Virus record (IMG/VR): IMGVR_UViG_3300010392_000604
Location: 1-37,523 of that record
Strand: one strand, 5' to 3'
Length of the DNA: 37,523 bases
Origin: a virus
In this document: positions 28,833 to 37,370 of the stretch, piece after piece
How positions within the stretch are numbered: position 1 is the stretch's first letter
Layout: each line of letters opens with the position of its first letter
Made by a program: the position numbers and the translations under genes
Notes under the pieces: model-generated
The model's database searches: none
What the model was told of the DNA's origin: nothing
The model's input: only the letters and a program-made list of their open reading frames with translations

Positions 28833-28841
28833 TCTAGATAC

Positions 28842-28860
28842 TTAACCATTTGGTTAACCA
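28842..28860. repeat. Overlapping palindromes
   Basis: TTAACC (28842-28847) and GGTTAA (28852-28857) form an inverted repeat, and 28851-28860 (TGGTTAACCA) is itself a perfect 10-bp palindrome. It lies ten bases after the Fur-like box and could be a second operator. Confidence 0.5.
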
Positions 28861-28897
28861 TTAGGGGGTACCCTAGTAAAACCATCAAGTATTAACA

Positions 28898-28921
28898 GGG
28901 GGGGAGAGGGGGGCTGGGGGG
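28898..28921 (+). other. G-cluster with G-quadruplex potential
   Basis: Three runs of 7, 6 and 6 G (28898-28904, 28908-28913, 28916-28921) are separated by 3 and 2 bases. Since the first run can be split, an intramolecular four-tract quadruplex is possible on this strand or in its rightward RNA. Such a run is very unusual for the moderate GC content of the window. Confidence 0.7.
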
Positions 28922-29167
28922 TACCTTCTAGTTCTTGAATGACACCCTAAGATTTTCTAACCAAAATTTACCATCTAGAAATTAACGCAGGAGAGCCTTA
29001 AATACCCTCTAGGCTACCTCGGTACCTAAAAAACCATTACACCCATCTAGAGAGGCTCTCTGTGGCTCTCAGAGGTATTTCCACCTAGTCTGCCCCATCT
29101 AGTATTCACCTAGACCTAGGTAACATGGTATACTAGGTGTTATAACTAGATGTTTAAACCCTAGGGG

Positions 29168-29194
29168 AACCTCTAGGTTAGAACCTCTAGGTTA
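29168..29194. repeat. Tandem 14-bp palindromic repeats
   Basis: AACCTCTAGGTTA occurs twice with a 14-base period (29168-29180 and 29182-29194). Each copy is an inverted repeat (AACCT / AGGTT around CT). The spacing of somewhat more than one helical turn suggests paired protein-binding sites such as iterons or operators. Confidence 0.7.
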
Positions 29195-29280
29195 TACCTT
29201 AAGTATCTTTATATTACTTTTAATAACATTAAGAACCTAAGGGTACTCTAGGGAAGAACATCTAGTATACCATCTAGTTA

Positions 29281-29296
29281 TATACCTTAAGGTATA
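29281..29296. repeat. 16-bp perfect palindrome
   Basis: TATACCTTAAGGTATA reads the same on both strands. A near copy lacking one G lies at about 29192-29206. It is about 105 bases upstream of the -35 box of the late promoter and may be an operator. Confidence 0.7.
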
Positions 29297-29400
29297 GATA
29301 GGGTACTACACTATTCTTGTCTTGTCAACATAAAAATACACGTTAGGTATACTTTTCTTCACTTGTCTTTACTTTTCTTTGTCTTACCCCAACAAAACAC

Positions 29401-29430
29401 TTGACAAAGGTGTAACGAACATGGTATAAT
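29401..29430 (+). promoter_or_regulatory. Sigma70 promoter for the packaging and capsid operon
   Basis: TTGACA (29401-29406) and TATAAT (29425-29430) both match consensus, with an 18-base spacer. It lies 28 bases upstream of the small terminase ATG. The -10 surroundings (ATGGTATAATTAAT) resemble the other rightward promoters, but the 28-nt element is missing. Confidence 0.88.
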
Positions 29431-29457
29431 TAATGCATACGAACAAAGGAATGTACA

Positions 29458-29967
29458 ATGAAACTCCCTGTAGACAGAGATCAGATCTATACAACCAACA
29501 ATGGTCTCAAGGTTCTTTGTCTTATCAAGGAACTTTGTAAGCCCACCGACACACCGATCTTCACTTTGAGAGACGAGAAAGAAGGATACGAAAGCCTTCG
29601 AACTCTTTTTGTCTCCCTCACAGTAGAGGATCCCTCCGAGGCCACCTTTGCTTCTCTTGTCTTTGATGACGTAGGCTATTGGCTTAAAGCCCGAGAGAAT
29701 AAGATCCTCAAGCCTTACATCGAAGAGTGGCGAGAAGAAGCAGACGTCAAGCGAAAAGCTCTGGCCTTTAACGCTATTGTCCACGAGGTTAAGACAGGAG
29801 GTAAGTCAGCCTTCAGTGCTGCTAAGTTCCTTATCGAAGAACCTTACAAAGACAAACGAACACCTAAGACTAAGGCTCAGGTTCAGAAAACTACAGAGAA
29901 AGCTAAGTCCTCTGTCTTTGTCCCTGACAACCTAGAAGACTTCCTCAACCAAGGTAAAGTTAACTAA
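29458..29967 (+). CDS. terS: Small terminase subunit
   Basis: This 169-residue helical, charged protein is the first gene of the late operon and directly precedes the large terminase; stop and start overlap as TAATG. The N-terminal half looks like a DNA-binding helical domain. The C-terminus has a basic Lys/Thr-rich stretch (K-R-T-P-K-T-K-A-Q-V-Q-K) followed by a short acidic helix (N-L-E-D-F-L-N), a tail usually used to bind the large subunit. The call rests mainly on position and layout. Confidence 0.8.
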   Translation: MKLPVDRDQIYTTNNGLKVLCLIKELCKPTDTPIFTLRDEKEGYESLRTLFVSLTVEDPSEATFASLVFDDVGYWLKARENKILKPYIEEWREEADVKRKALAFNAIVHEVKTGGKSAFSAAKFLIEEPYKDKRTPKTKAQVQKTTEKAKSSVFVPDNLEDFLNQGKVN

Positions 29968-31514
29968 TGGATCAAAAGACCAAGGACCAGATTAGGGAGG
30001 TCGCTGAGAATAGCCTTGAGGCTTTTATCGCTCTAGTAGCTCCTCAACGTGTTCTTGGCAACTGCCACAAAGAACTACTCCGATGGTGGACACGTCCTGA
30101 CGCTAAGGACCACCAACTAGTACTCTTCCCTCGAGACCACGGTAAATCAGCTATGGTAGCTTACCGAGTAGCTTGGGAGCTTACTAAAGATCCTTCCCTC
30201 CGTGTCCTCTACATCTCAGCTACTTCTAACCTTGCACAGAAACAACTTGGTTTCATCAAACAGATCTTTGAGTCAGATACTCATCGTCACTTCTGGCCAG
30301 ATCACATCCATCCTGAAGAAGGTAAACGATCCAAGTGGACTGCTTCAGAGATTGAACTAGATCACCCCATTCGTAAGATCGAACAGATTCGTGACCCCTC
30401 AATTATGACAGCTGGTCTTACCACAGGGATTACTGGTCTTCACTTCGATGTTGCTGTCTTGGATGACGTAGTCGTTTACGAAAATGCTTACACCCAAGAG
30501 GGTCGTAACAAGGTTGAAACTCAGTACTCCCTCCTCGCCTCTATTGAGGGCACAGGAGCAAGAGAATGGGTTGTTGGTACTCGGTACCACCCCAAGGATC
30601 TCTACTCTCTGATGCTCGAAATGGTTGAGCCTACGTTCAACGAAGAAGGACAGGTTGACGGAGAAGTAAACATCTACGAGATCCTCGAAGAAGTTGTAGA
30701 AGACCGAGGGGATGGCACTGGTCAATTCCTCTGGCCTAGGCAACAACGTAAAGACGGTAAGTGGTTTGGTTTTGACATGAAGGAATTGGCTCGTAAGAAA
30801 GCCAAGTATGTTGACCGCACACAGTTCCGTGCCCAGTACTACAACGACCCAACTGACCCTGATTCTCGTCCTATTGACTATGACAAGTTCCAGTACTACG
30901 ATAAGAAGTTCCTCAAACAAGAAAGAGGACACTGGTACTACAAAGGTGAGAAACTAAACCTAGTAGCCTCTATCGACTTTGCTTACTCCACACGGAAAGA
31001 AGCAGACTACACAGCTATCGTGGTTATCGGGGTCGATGGAGACAACAACATCTACGTCTTGGATATCCAGCGGTTCCAAACTGACCGTATCCGAGATTAC
31101 TTCCAAGAGCTTCTGAACCTCCACAATCGTTGGGGATTTAAGAAACTCAGAGCAGAGACTACAGCTGCCCAGCAGTCAATCGTTAAGTCTCTTAAACAAG
31201 ACTACTTTGCCCCTCACGGCCTTATGATCCGAGTAGAAGAAGTTAAACCTACCCGACATGAAGGTTCTAAAGAGGAGCGTATGGAGGCTGTCCTAACACC
31301 TCGTTACGATAACTTCCAAGTCTACCATTACCGTGGGGGTAACACTCAGATCCTCGAAGATGAGCTTGTGAGTAATAACCCTCCACACGATGACGTTAAG
31401 GACGCACTAGCGACTGCTATCGAAGGTGCTGTGAGGCCCACTAAAAACTACATCGGTTCTTCGTCTTCAAACGTAATTAAATTCAACGAAAGGTTCGGAG
31501 GTAGAAGCTTCTGA
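29967..31514 (+). CDS. terL: Large terminase subunit (ATPase-nuclease)
   Basis: A 515-residue packaging motor. The ATPase domain has L-F-P-R-D-H-G-K-S-A near residue 52 as Walker A, V-A-V-L-D-D near 163 as Walker B and a coupling segment V-V-G-T-R-Y-H. The RNase-H-like nuclease domain has S-I-D-F-A-Y-S-T near 334, with D-Y-T-A-I-V-V-I, and H-D-D-V-K-D-A-L near 470. It cuts concatemers and drives DNA into the prohead through the portal encoded next. Confidence 0.95.
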   Translation: MDQKTKDQIREVAENSLEAFIALVAPQRVLGNCHKELLRWWTRPDAKDHQLVLFPRDHGKSAMVAYRVAWELTKDPSLRVLYISATSNLAQKQLGFIKQIFESDTHRHFWPDHIHPEEGKRSKWTASEIELDHPIRKIEQIRDPSIMTAGLTTGITGLHFDVAVLDDVVVYENAYTQEGRNKVETQYSLLASIEGTGAREWVVGTRYHPKDLYSLMLEMVEPTFNEEGQVDGEVNIYEILEEVVEDRGDGTGQFLWPRQQRKDGKWFGFDMKELARKKAKYVDRTQFRAQYYNDPTDPDSRPIDYDKFQYYDKKFLKQERGHWYYKGEKLNLVASIDFAYSTRKEADYTAIVVIGVDGDNNIYVLDIQRFQTDRIRDYFQELLNLHNRWGFKKLRAETTAAQQSIVKSLKQDYFAPHGLMIRVEEVKPTRHEGSKEERMEAVLTPRYDNFQVYHYRGGNTQILEDELVSNNPPHDDVKDALATAIEGAVRPTKNYIGSSSSNVIKFNERFGGRSF

Positions 31515-33229
31515 TGGCTGGAACAACACTAGATCTTGAAAACCTGATTGATCCAGATGATCTGGCTAAAGAGATTTCTCTTAACTGGATCGAATGGGAC
31601 AAACTTCGAGTTGAATGGAAAGAAGAGAAGAAAGAGCTTCGTAACTACATCTACGCTACGGATACTCGAACTACTTCTAACCAAGACCTACCGTGGTTCA
31701 ACTCAACGACTACACCTAAACTCACACAAGTATATGATAACCTAAAAGCTAATTACTCTGCTGCTCTTTTCCCAAACACCAACTGGATGAAATGGGAAGC
31801 ACATGACCGGGAAGCTGCTACCAAAGCCAAACGAGACACTATTCAGTCTTATATGGAAAATAAGATTAGACAGAGTAAGTTTGAGCGTGAGGCCGATAAA
31901 CTAATTGATGACTTCGTTCTTTTCGGAAACTGTTTTGCTACAGTAGAGTTTGAGCAAAATTATAACGAGGTGGACAATGAAGTTATCCCCGGATACATTG
32001 GTCCTGCTATTAAGCGCATTAGTCCTTACGATATTGTCTTCAACCCTACGGCATCAAGCTTTAGCAGCTCTCCGAAAATCATCCGATCTATTACAACTCT
32101 TGGGGAACTAGCCCGCGATGATCGGTACTCGGAAGTAATCGAGAAGACAAAGTATAACCGAAGAGAGGTAGCTGCGGCTGACTCTTGGGACAAGTCCGAA
32201 GGCTTCGTAGCAGATGGTTTCTCGGACATCCAACATTACTACGGTTCTGGTTATGTAGAGATCCTGACGTTCTATGGTGATGTCTTTGATGTACGAACCG
32301 GAGAGTTCAGGTCAAACCGTAAAATAGAAATTATCGACCGTGCCTATATCTTGTCTGACGAACCTGTAGCCTCTTGGCTTGGAAAGGAACCAATCTTCCA
32401 TGCTGGCTGGCGTAACCGTCCGGATAACCTCTGGGCAATGGGTCCACTGGACAACCTTGTCGGTCTTCAATACCGTATTGACCATCTGGAAAACCTGAAG
32501 GCTGATGTCTTCGACCAGATCGCTTACCCAATCATGAAGATCCGTGGTGACGTAGAAGACTTTGACTACGCCCCGGGCACACGAATTATCCTAGGAGAAG
32601 AAGGGGACGTTGAGTATATGTCTCCTGATGCTACTGCTCTCAACGCAGACATGCAGATCCAAGTCCTAGAAAACAAAATGGAAGAGCTTGCTGGTGCGCC
32701 TCGACAGGCAATGGGTATTCGAACACCCGGTGAAAAGACAGCCTTCGAAGTACAGCAACTCCAAACCTCATCGTCTCGTATCTTTGAACACAAGGCTATG
32801 AAGTTTGAAAGAGAATTCCTTGAGCCTGCTCTGAACGCAATGCTTGAGTCTGGTCGACGTAACATGGATGCTTCCGACCTTATCCGTGTACTCGATGATC
32901 CGACTGGAGCTGAACTGTTCAAGTCCATCACTCGTGAGGACATTACGGCTAAAGGTAAGATTGTTCCTCGTGGTGCTTCTCACTTCGCAGAGAGAGCACA
33001 GCGTCTACAAAACCTTCTGCAAATGCAGCAGATGAAAGCCGACCCAACTGTAGGTGCACACATTTCTGGTAAGGTTATCGCCCGTATCATGGCTGAAGAG
33101 TTGAATGAAAAAGACCTCTTTGGAGATAACATTGCAGTAGAGGAACAAATGGAGACTCAGAAGGCTGCTCAGGACGCTGAAGCAGACGCTATGGAGGAAC
33201 TCCAAGTTGCAGCGGAGCAAGGTCTGTAA
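31514..33229 (+). CDS. Portal (head-tail connector) protein
   Basis: A 571-residue protein of the podovirus portal type. It has an N-terminal helical region (L-R-V-E-W-K-E-E-K-K-E-L-R), then P-K-L-T-Q-V-Y-D-N-L, and a long helix-rich C-terminal part (G-A-P-R-Q-A-M-G-I-R-T-P-G-E-K-T-A-F-E) typical of this family. It ends in an Ala/Glu-rich tail. Twelve copies form the DNA channel. The ATG overlaps the terL stop as TGATG, and the scaffold and capsid genes follow, as usual. Confidence 0.9.
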   Translation: MAGTTLDLENLIDPDDLAKEISLNWIEWDKLRVEWKEEKKELRNYIYATDTRTTSNQDLPWFNSTTTPKLTQVYDNLKANYSAALFPNTNWMKWEAHDREAATKAKRDTIQSYMENKIRQSKFEREADKLIDDFVLFGNCFATVEFEQNYNEVDNEVIPGYIGPAIKRISPYDIVFNPTASSFSSSPKIIRSITTLGELARDDRYSEVIEKTKYNRREVAAADSWDKSEGFVADGFSDIQHYYGSGYVEILTFYGDVFDVRTGEFRSNRKIEIIDRAYILSDEPVASWLGKEPIFHAGWRNRPDNLWAMGPLDNLVGLQYRIDHLENLKADVFDQIAYPIMKIRGDVEDFDYAPGTRIILGEEGDVEYMSPDATALNADMQIQVLENKMEELAGAPRQAMGIRTPGEKTAFEVQQLQTSSSRIFEHKAMKFEREFLEPALNAMLESGRRNMDASDLIRVLDDPTGAELFKSITREDITAKGKIVPRGASHFAERAQRLQNLLQMQQMKADPTVGAHISGKVIARIMAEELNEKDLFGDNIAVEEQMETQKAAQDAEADAMEELQVAAEQGL

Positions 33230-33459
33230 TGGACTCCCGTTGGCTCAAAGGACACTCTAATCGAGAAGCTAGGAAGAAACAAGTCAAGGACATGGATTAT
33301 GCCTTTGATGAGATCATCAAGCTTCTCGAGAAGGAGTACAAGAAAAAGCCAGCCGATAGAGATTACACCAATCCTAACTGGATGGCAAGTCAAATTGCGA
33401 TCAACGAGTATAACCAAGCCGTTGACGACATCATCAAACTCTTAACAATTAAGGAATAA
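33229..33459 (+). CDS. Small protein between portal and scaffold
   Basis: A 76-residue basic helical protein whose ATG overlaps the portal stop as TAATG. Two segments show the same pattern, F-D-E-I-I-K-L-L-E and V-D-D-I-I-K-L-L-T, so it may form a helical hairpin. It may be a minor head or assembly factor by position. No family recognised. Confidence 0.72.
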   Translation: MDSRWLKGHSNREARKKQVKDMDYAFDEIIKLLEKEYKKKPADRDYTNPNWMASQIAINEYNQAVDDIIKLLTIKE

Positions 33460-33460
33460 C

Positions 33461-34186
33461 ATGTCCAGTGTTTTTGACGCTCCCACCACAGAGCAAGAAG
33501 CCAATAACTCCCAAGAAACTCCCACCACAGAGGATTGGGTTAGTGAACTGGTAAAAGAAAAGGGTGAGCAATGGCAAGACCCGCAAGCAATTGCAAAAGG
33601 GTATCTCCACGCTCAGAACCGTATCAAAGAACTCGAGGCTATCGCTGAGAAAGCCAAAGAGAATGACTACGCCAAGACCCTACTGGAACAACTTCAAGCT
33701 ACACAGGCCCCAGCAGCTACTCCTGAACCGCTTGAAACTAACGAAACTCCGAGTAGCACAGAACAAAACGACCATACCAGTCTGCGTCCTGAGGATATTG
33801 AGAGCCTGTTGGAAGAGAAACTTTCTACTCGTGCTAAACAAGAGAAAGTAGAGAAAGCCCTTCGTGAGAAATTTGGGGATAACGCAAACAAAGTTGTCCA
33901 CGACCGAGCAAAGGAACTCAATCTCTCCATTGAGAAGATGCAAGAACTTGCAAATGAATCCCCCGATGCATTTCTTCGTCTTGTCGGTGATCCCGCACCC
34001 AAGGAGACAAACAAAACTATTTCGTCTTCTATTAACACGGGTAGCGGTTTCAACAGTAATAGCGGTGAACGTAACCACGCTTACTACAGCGAGCTTCGCC
34101 GCAAGAATCGCAAACTCTATGACTCAATGCAATCCCAAATGCTACAAGATCGTATGCGACTTGGGGATGCTTTCTACAAAAATTAA
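33461..34186 (+). CDS. Scaffolding protein
   Basis: A 241-residue, acidic then basic, coiled-coil-rich protein (N-R-I-K-E-L-E-A-I-A-E-K-A-K-E-N) with Pro/Thr-rich low-complexity linkers. It ends in a basic region (E-L-R-R-K-N-R-K-L-Y-D) that usually binds the capsid protein. Its position immediately before the major capsid gene is the normal one. It should guide prohead assembly and leave before packaging. Confidence 0.87.
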   Translation: MSSVFDAPTTEQEANNSQETPTTEDWVSELVKEKGEQWQDPQAIAKGYLHAQNRIKELEAIAEKAKENDYAKTLLEQLQATQAPAATPEPLETNETPSSTEQNDHTSLRPEDIESLLEEKLSTRAKQEKVEKALREKFGDNANKVVHDRAKELNLSIEKMQELANESPDAFLRLVGDPAPKETNKTISSSINTGSGFNSNSGERNHAYYSELRRKNRKLYDSMQSQMLQDRMRLGDAFYKN

Positions 34187-34198
34187 AGGAGACAGTAA

Positions 34199-35164
34199 AT
34201 GTCTGGTATGACTACTGGTAACTCGGAACACCTGATTCGTTCTGAGATTTGGTCCACGGAGCTTAAGGAAATCCTCCGTGATGAAATGATGGCGCAAAGC
34301 TACGTCCGTATGCTCGATGGCTTCCCGGATGGCGATACCTTCACTATCCCGTCTATCGGTCAAGCACAGGTTGACGACTACGAGGAAGATACTGAGATCC
34401 AGTTCCGTCCGATGGACACTGGTGAGTTCCAGTTCTCGATCACCGAATACCTGTCGAGCGGTACCTACATCACCAAGAAAAACATGCAGGACTCGTTCTA
34501 CTCTGCACAACTGATTTCTCGCTTCCTCCCGGAGCAGGAACGTGCAATCATGGAACACTTTGAGACCACTACTCTGGCAACCCCGGAAGCTGGTGTCGCT
34601 GCAAACTCTAATGAGCTTATCGACGGTATCGAACACCGTTGGGCAGCTGGTGGTGCAGACGCTCGTATGCAAGTCGAGGACTTCGCTCGTGCCCGTTATG
34701 CTCTGAAAAAAGCTAACGTCCCGGATCGGAATCTGGTCGCTATCGTTGACCCTTCCGTTGAATACACTATGAACACTCTGACTAACCTGACTAACGTTTC
34801 GGACAACCCGCGTTGGGAAGGTATTGTCGCTGACGGTATCGCTACTGGTATGAAGTTCGTCAAGAACATCTACGGTTTCGATGTTTACACGTCCAACCAC
34901 CTTAAGGACATCACAGATAACGCCCTGAACACTGCGGCTGACTCTGCGGTTGACTTCTCGTCTGAAAACGGCAAGGCCAACCTGTTCTTCTCTGCGGATG
35001 CTTCGGTTACTCCGTTTGTTGGTGCATGGCGTCAGATGCCTGAAGTTGACTATGAGTTCAACAAGAAGCGTCAGCGTCACGAGTATATGACCACTGCACG
35101 TTACGGTGTGAAGAAGTATCGCCCCGAGAACCTCGTGGTTGTTCCTTCCAAGACCGACGTGTAA
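34199..35164 (+). CDS. Major capsid protein (HK97 fold)
   Basis: A 321-residue protein with the features of HK97-fold coats: an N-terminal arm, an extended-loop-like acidic segment (D-D-Y-E-E-D-T-E-I-Q-F), an axial-domain helix (F-A-R-A-R-Y-A-L-K-K-A-N-V-P) followed by L-V-A-I-V-D-P, and Y-G-F-D-V-Y-T-S-N near 227. A strong AAAGGAGA site precedes the ATG and codon use is the most biased in the window, both expected for the most abundant virion protein. Confidence 0.92.
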   Translation: MSGMTTGNSEHLIRSEIWSTELKEILRDEMMAQSYVRMLDGFPDGDTFTIPSIGQAQVDDYEEDTEIQFRPMDTGEFQFSITEYLSSGTYITKKNMQDSFYSAQLISRFLPEQERAIMEHFETTTLATPEAGVAANSNELIDGIEHRWAAGGADARMQVEDFARARYALKKANVPDRNLVAIVDPSVEYTMNTLTNLTNVSDNPRWEGIVADGIATGMKFVKNIYGFDVYTSNHLKDITDNALNTAADSAVDFSSENGKANLFFSADASVTPFVGAWRQMPEVDYEFNKKRQRHEYMTTARYGVKKYRPENLVVVPSKTDV

Positions 35165-35188
35165 TTGAAAGAATAAGGAGAAGATATT

Positions 35189-35665
35189 ATGTCTTGGAAA
35201 AACGCTGACGGTCTTGAAGTGCTTATGCACGGTGAACAAGGCAAAGTGAAAAAGAACGGTGGTACAACTCGTTCTATTAAACAAACTCTGATTGTCGACG
35301 TGGAGGGTACTGAGGTACCTTCTACTGCCGATACCCCGGAGGCTAACGACGCATTTATTCCGGCAGGTGCCTATATCACTGGTGCTTACCTGATTGTCGA
35401 AGAAGCCTTTACATCCGGTGGTGCTGCAACCATGACAATCGGTACGTATGAGAAAGACGGTACGACTATTGATGCTGATGGTGTCGATGCTGCTGTTGCT
35501 CTCACCGCAGTAAACGCTGGAGGCAAGGTCGTCAAGAACGATGGTGCTCAAGTGGCTGGTGCCGCAACCGTTGGTTCTGCTGATGCGTATGTCAAAGTAA
35601 ACTATGGTACTGCTGCCTACACTGGTGGTAAGGCCAAACTGTTCGTGGAATACATCCCACGGTAA
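35189..35665 (+). CDS. Capsid-associated (decoration or minor head) protein
   Basis: A 158-residue protein rich in Gly, Ala, Thr and Val, with short beta-like repeats (G-A-Y-I-T-G-A-Y-L-I-V and A-A-T-M-T-I-G-T-Y), and a final V-E-Y-I-P-R. A strong AAGGAGA site precedes the ATG. Its place between the capsid protein and a terminator suggests high expression and a capsid-surface role. The exact family was not recognised. Confidence 0.75.
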   Translation: MSWKNADGLEVLMHGEQGKVKKNGGTTRSIKQTLIVDVEGTEVPSTADTPEANDAFIPAGAYITGAYLIVEEAFTSGGAATMTIGTYEKDGTTIDADGVDAAVALTAVNAGGKVVKNDGAQVAGAATVGSADAYVKVNYGTAAYTGGKAKLFVEYIPR

Positions 35666-35675
35666 CTTTAACGGA

Positions 35676-35701
35676 GGGGAGTCTTGGAGGTGAGGCTCCC
35701 C
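35676..35701 (+). terminator. Terminator after the capsid genes
   Basis: GGGGAGTCT (35676-35684) pairs with AGGCTCCCC (35693-35701) over nine pairs, including one T-G, around an 8-nt loop. TTCTTTCCCTT follows. Partial stopping here would keep capsid transcripts above those of the tail genes. Confidence 0.75.
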
Positions 35702-35723
35702 TTCTTTCCCTTAGGAGATATTC

Positions 35724-36323
35724 ATGGCAAACATTCTTCATTCTGTCCTACAAGGCTCCGAGATCCATGCGCCTAAGGGTGCTGACACTGCAAGTGAAAA
35801 ACAAGTCTACCTGTCTGATGGCACTGGATCTGGTGCTTGGACTAACTGGCCGACAGGTTGGGGTTACTACGTAGACAACACAGCTCAGGTCTTTGGGAAC
35901 AGTTACAGTAAACTGACAATCAGTGGGACAGGTTCTGGAAGTGACTCAACACACCTCCCAATTGGTATCAGAGGCTCTGGTGAACTTTGGGATTCTTCCT
36001 CTAATGTAATCACACCGATGGCTGTTGGGGATGCATACGATATGCGTCTAAATCTTCCAGTTACAGCTGAGACTGGGTCTCCCACAGAGATTACGATCCA
36101 ACTAGATATCGGTGGAGGTGCTTCTCCGACTATCGTTGTTGCAAGCCGATACGCGAGTGCTGGTCGCTCTACACCTTACACGATTACTGTAGGTTTCCCT
36201 ATTTTCACACTAAACACTTTCATCACCAACGGTGGTCAATTTTTTGTAAAGACTGACTCTGGTTCAGTTACTATTACAAACCCTGGCCTTCTACTGGTAC
36301 GCAACCATCCGGGTGACATCTAA
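35724..36323 (+). CDS. Head fibre / virion structural protein
   Basis: A 199-residue protein. The N-terminus (L-H-S-V-L-Q-G-S-E-I-H-A-P-K-G-A-D-T-A) followed by V-Y-L-S-D-G-T-G-S-G-A-W matches the collagen-like or jelly-roll virion proteins that many podoviruses encode after the capsid gene. The rest is a beta-sandwich-like domain. It may project from the head or sit at the neck. AGGAG precedes the ATG. Confidence 0.75.
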   Translation: MANILHSVLQGSEIHAPKGADTASEKQVYLSDGTGSGAWTNWPTGWGYYVDNTAQVFGNSYSKLTISGTGSGSDSTHLPIGIRGSGELWDSSSNVITPMAVGDAYDMRLNLPVTAETGSPTEITIQLDIGGGASPTIVVASRYASAGRSTPYTITVGFPIFTLNTFITNGGQFFVKTDSGSVTITNPGLLLVRNHPGDI

Positions 36324-37054
36324 TGTCTATGAAGAAAACACTGCTGGAGATCGTCCAAGACATTCTCTCGGATATGGACTCTGAGGAAGTTAATTCGATC
36401 TCTGACTCCAATGAGGCTCGTCAAGTTGCACGTATTGTACAGACGACCTTCTACAACCTGATCGCTACAAGGGAGATTCCAGAGCATGAAGAGCTTCTGA
36501 AACTAACTCCTGCAAGCGACTCCAACTTTCCAACTCATTTTGAGTACACAGACAATGTAAAAGAAATCACTGATGTTTGGTACGAGGACTCTGATGGCTT
36601 CTACCGAGAAGTTCGTTGGATTGAACCTTTGGACTTCCTAAACCGAACAGACCGTGTAACAGAAGATTTTGTCACTGTCTTCGATAAGAACGGTGGTACA
36701 AAACTTAGAATTAAGAACGATGCAAATCCGACGTTCTACACTTCTTTTGACGACAAGTGGATCGTTATGAACTCCTACGACTCCTCTGTTGATTCAACCC
36801 TTCAATTCTCGAAAGTACGTGCCTATGGTACAGTCTACCCTGTTTTCACTCTTGCAGACGGTTACACACCTGACCTTGACTCTACCTTATTTCCTTATCT
36901 TGTCGCTGAAGCTAAGTCCACGGCTATGTCCCTTCTGAAGGGGCAGACAGACCCTAAGGTAGACCAACAGTCTCGTAGACAAAAAAGCTATATGCAAAAC
37001 GATCAATTTAGATCAGAACGAGGAAACAAGAGAGTAAACTATGGTAGATGTTGA
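36323..37054 (+). CDS. Head-tail adaptor / tail tube-type connector (T7 gp11-like role)
   Basis: This 243-residue protein starts with a helical segment (L-L-E-I-V-Q-D-I-L-S-D-M-D-S), then Q-V-A-R-I-V-Q-T-T-F-Y-N-L-I-A. It has D-K-W-I-V-M-N-S-Y-D and ends in a helix plus a Gln/Arg-rich tail. This pattern is found in podovirus adaptors that sit under the portal. The ATG overlaps the previous stop as TAATG. Position upstream of another tail-stabilisation gene agrees. Confidence 0.85.
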   Translation: MSMKKTLLEIVQDILSDMDSEEVNSISDSNEARQVARIVQTTFYNLIATREIPEHEELLKLTPASDSNFPTHFEYTDNVKEITDVWYEDSDGFYREVRWIEPLDFLNRTDRVTEDFVTVFDKNGGTKLRIKNDANPTFYTSFDDKWIVMNSYDSSVDSTLQFSKVRAYGTVYPVFTLADGYTPDLDSTLFPYLVAEAKSTAMSLLKGQTDPKVDQQSRRQKSYMQNDQFRSERGNKRVNYGRC

Positions 37055-37370
37055 ACGGGGTGTAGACGATTACGGGTTTGAGTGGATCAAAGTAAAATCC
37101 CCAAAAGCTGAAGTGACCTACTTGATCTCCAAGTCTGAGAATGGTTTCTCACAGTACCAAGTCTCCCTGTCTAGTGGTAAGGTTCCTGCCGAACTTAGTG
37201 GTGTCTACACAACCCCTGACTTTGCTCTCCGTTGTGTTCTGAAACATATTGAGAAGAAACGTTGGACACAAGCTGCTAAAAACAGGGAAACAGCAAAACG
37301 AGTAGCTCAACGTAAAAAGGAACGCACGGATGGTAAGCTTCAATCAAACAGTTCGGACACAGTTCAATAA
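37041..37370 (+). CDS. Small tail-region protein of unknown function
   Basis: A 109-residue protein with a beta-like start (E-W-I-K-V-K-S-P-K-A-E-V-T-Y-L) and a very basic C-terminal helix (A-A-K-N-R-E-T-A-K-R-V-A-Q-R-K-K-E-R). It overlaps both neighbours by 14 and 41 bases. It may be a minor tail or assembly protein. No family recognised. Confidence 0.7.
   Translation: MVDVERGVDDYGFEWIKVKSPKAEVTYLISKSENGFSQYQVSLSSGKVPAELSGVYTTPDFALRCVLKHIEKKRWTQAAKNRETAKRVAQRKKERTDGKLQSNSSDTVQ

Larger units (their letters stand above)
28155..29276. repeat. CTAG-rich control region / candidate replication origin
   Basis: By hand count about 30 CTAG tetranucleotides occur in 1.1 kb, against four to five expected by chance. 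Many sit in CATCTAG (eight direct copies between 28741 and 29278) or ACCTAG/CTAGGT contexts. CTAG is generally under-represented in enteric bacteria and their phages. No gene of convincing length is present. The region lies between divergent early and late transcription units and also holds an AT-rich tract (29195-29240), as expected for an origin or regulator-binding array. Confidence 0.65.

Noticed and set aside
28155-29296. CRISPR array or transposon ends in the repeat-rich region
   Set aside because: The repeats are short, irregularly spaced and palindromic, with no spacer pattern, no terminal inverted repeats and no transposase.
34142-35551. A 469-codon open frame antisense to the capsid genes
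   Set aside because: It is a mirror of strong codon bias in the capsid gene; no ribosome site, no recognisable protein pattern, and it crosses two clear virion genes.
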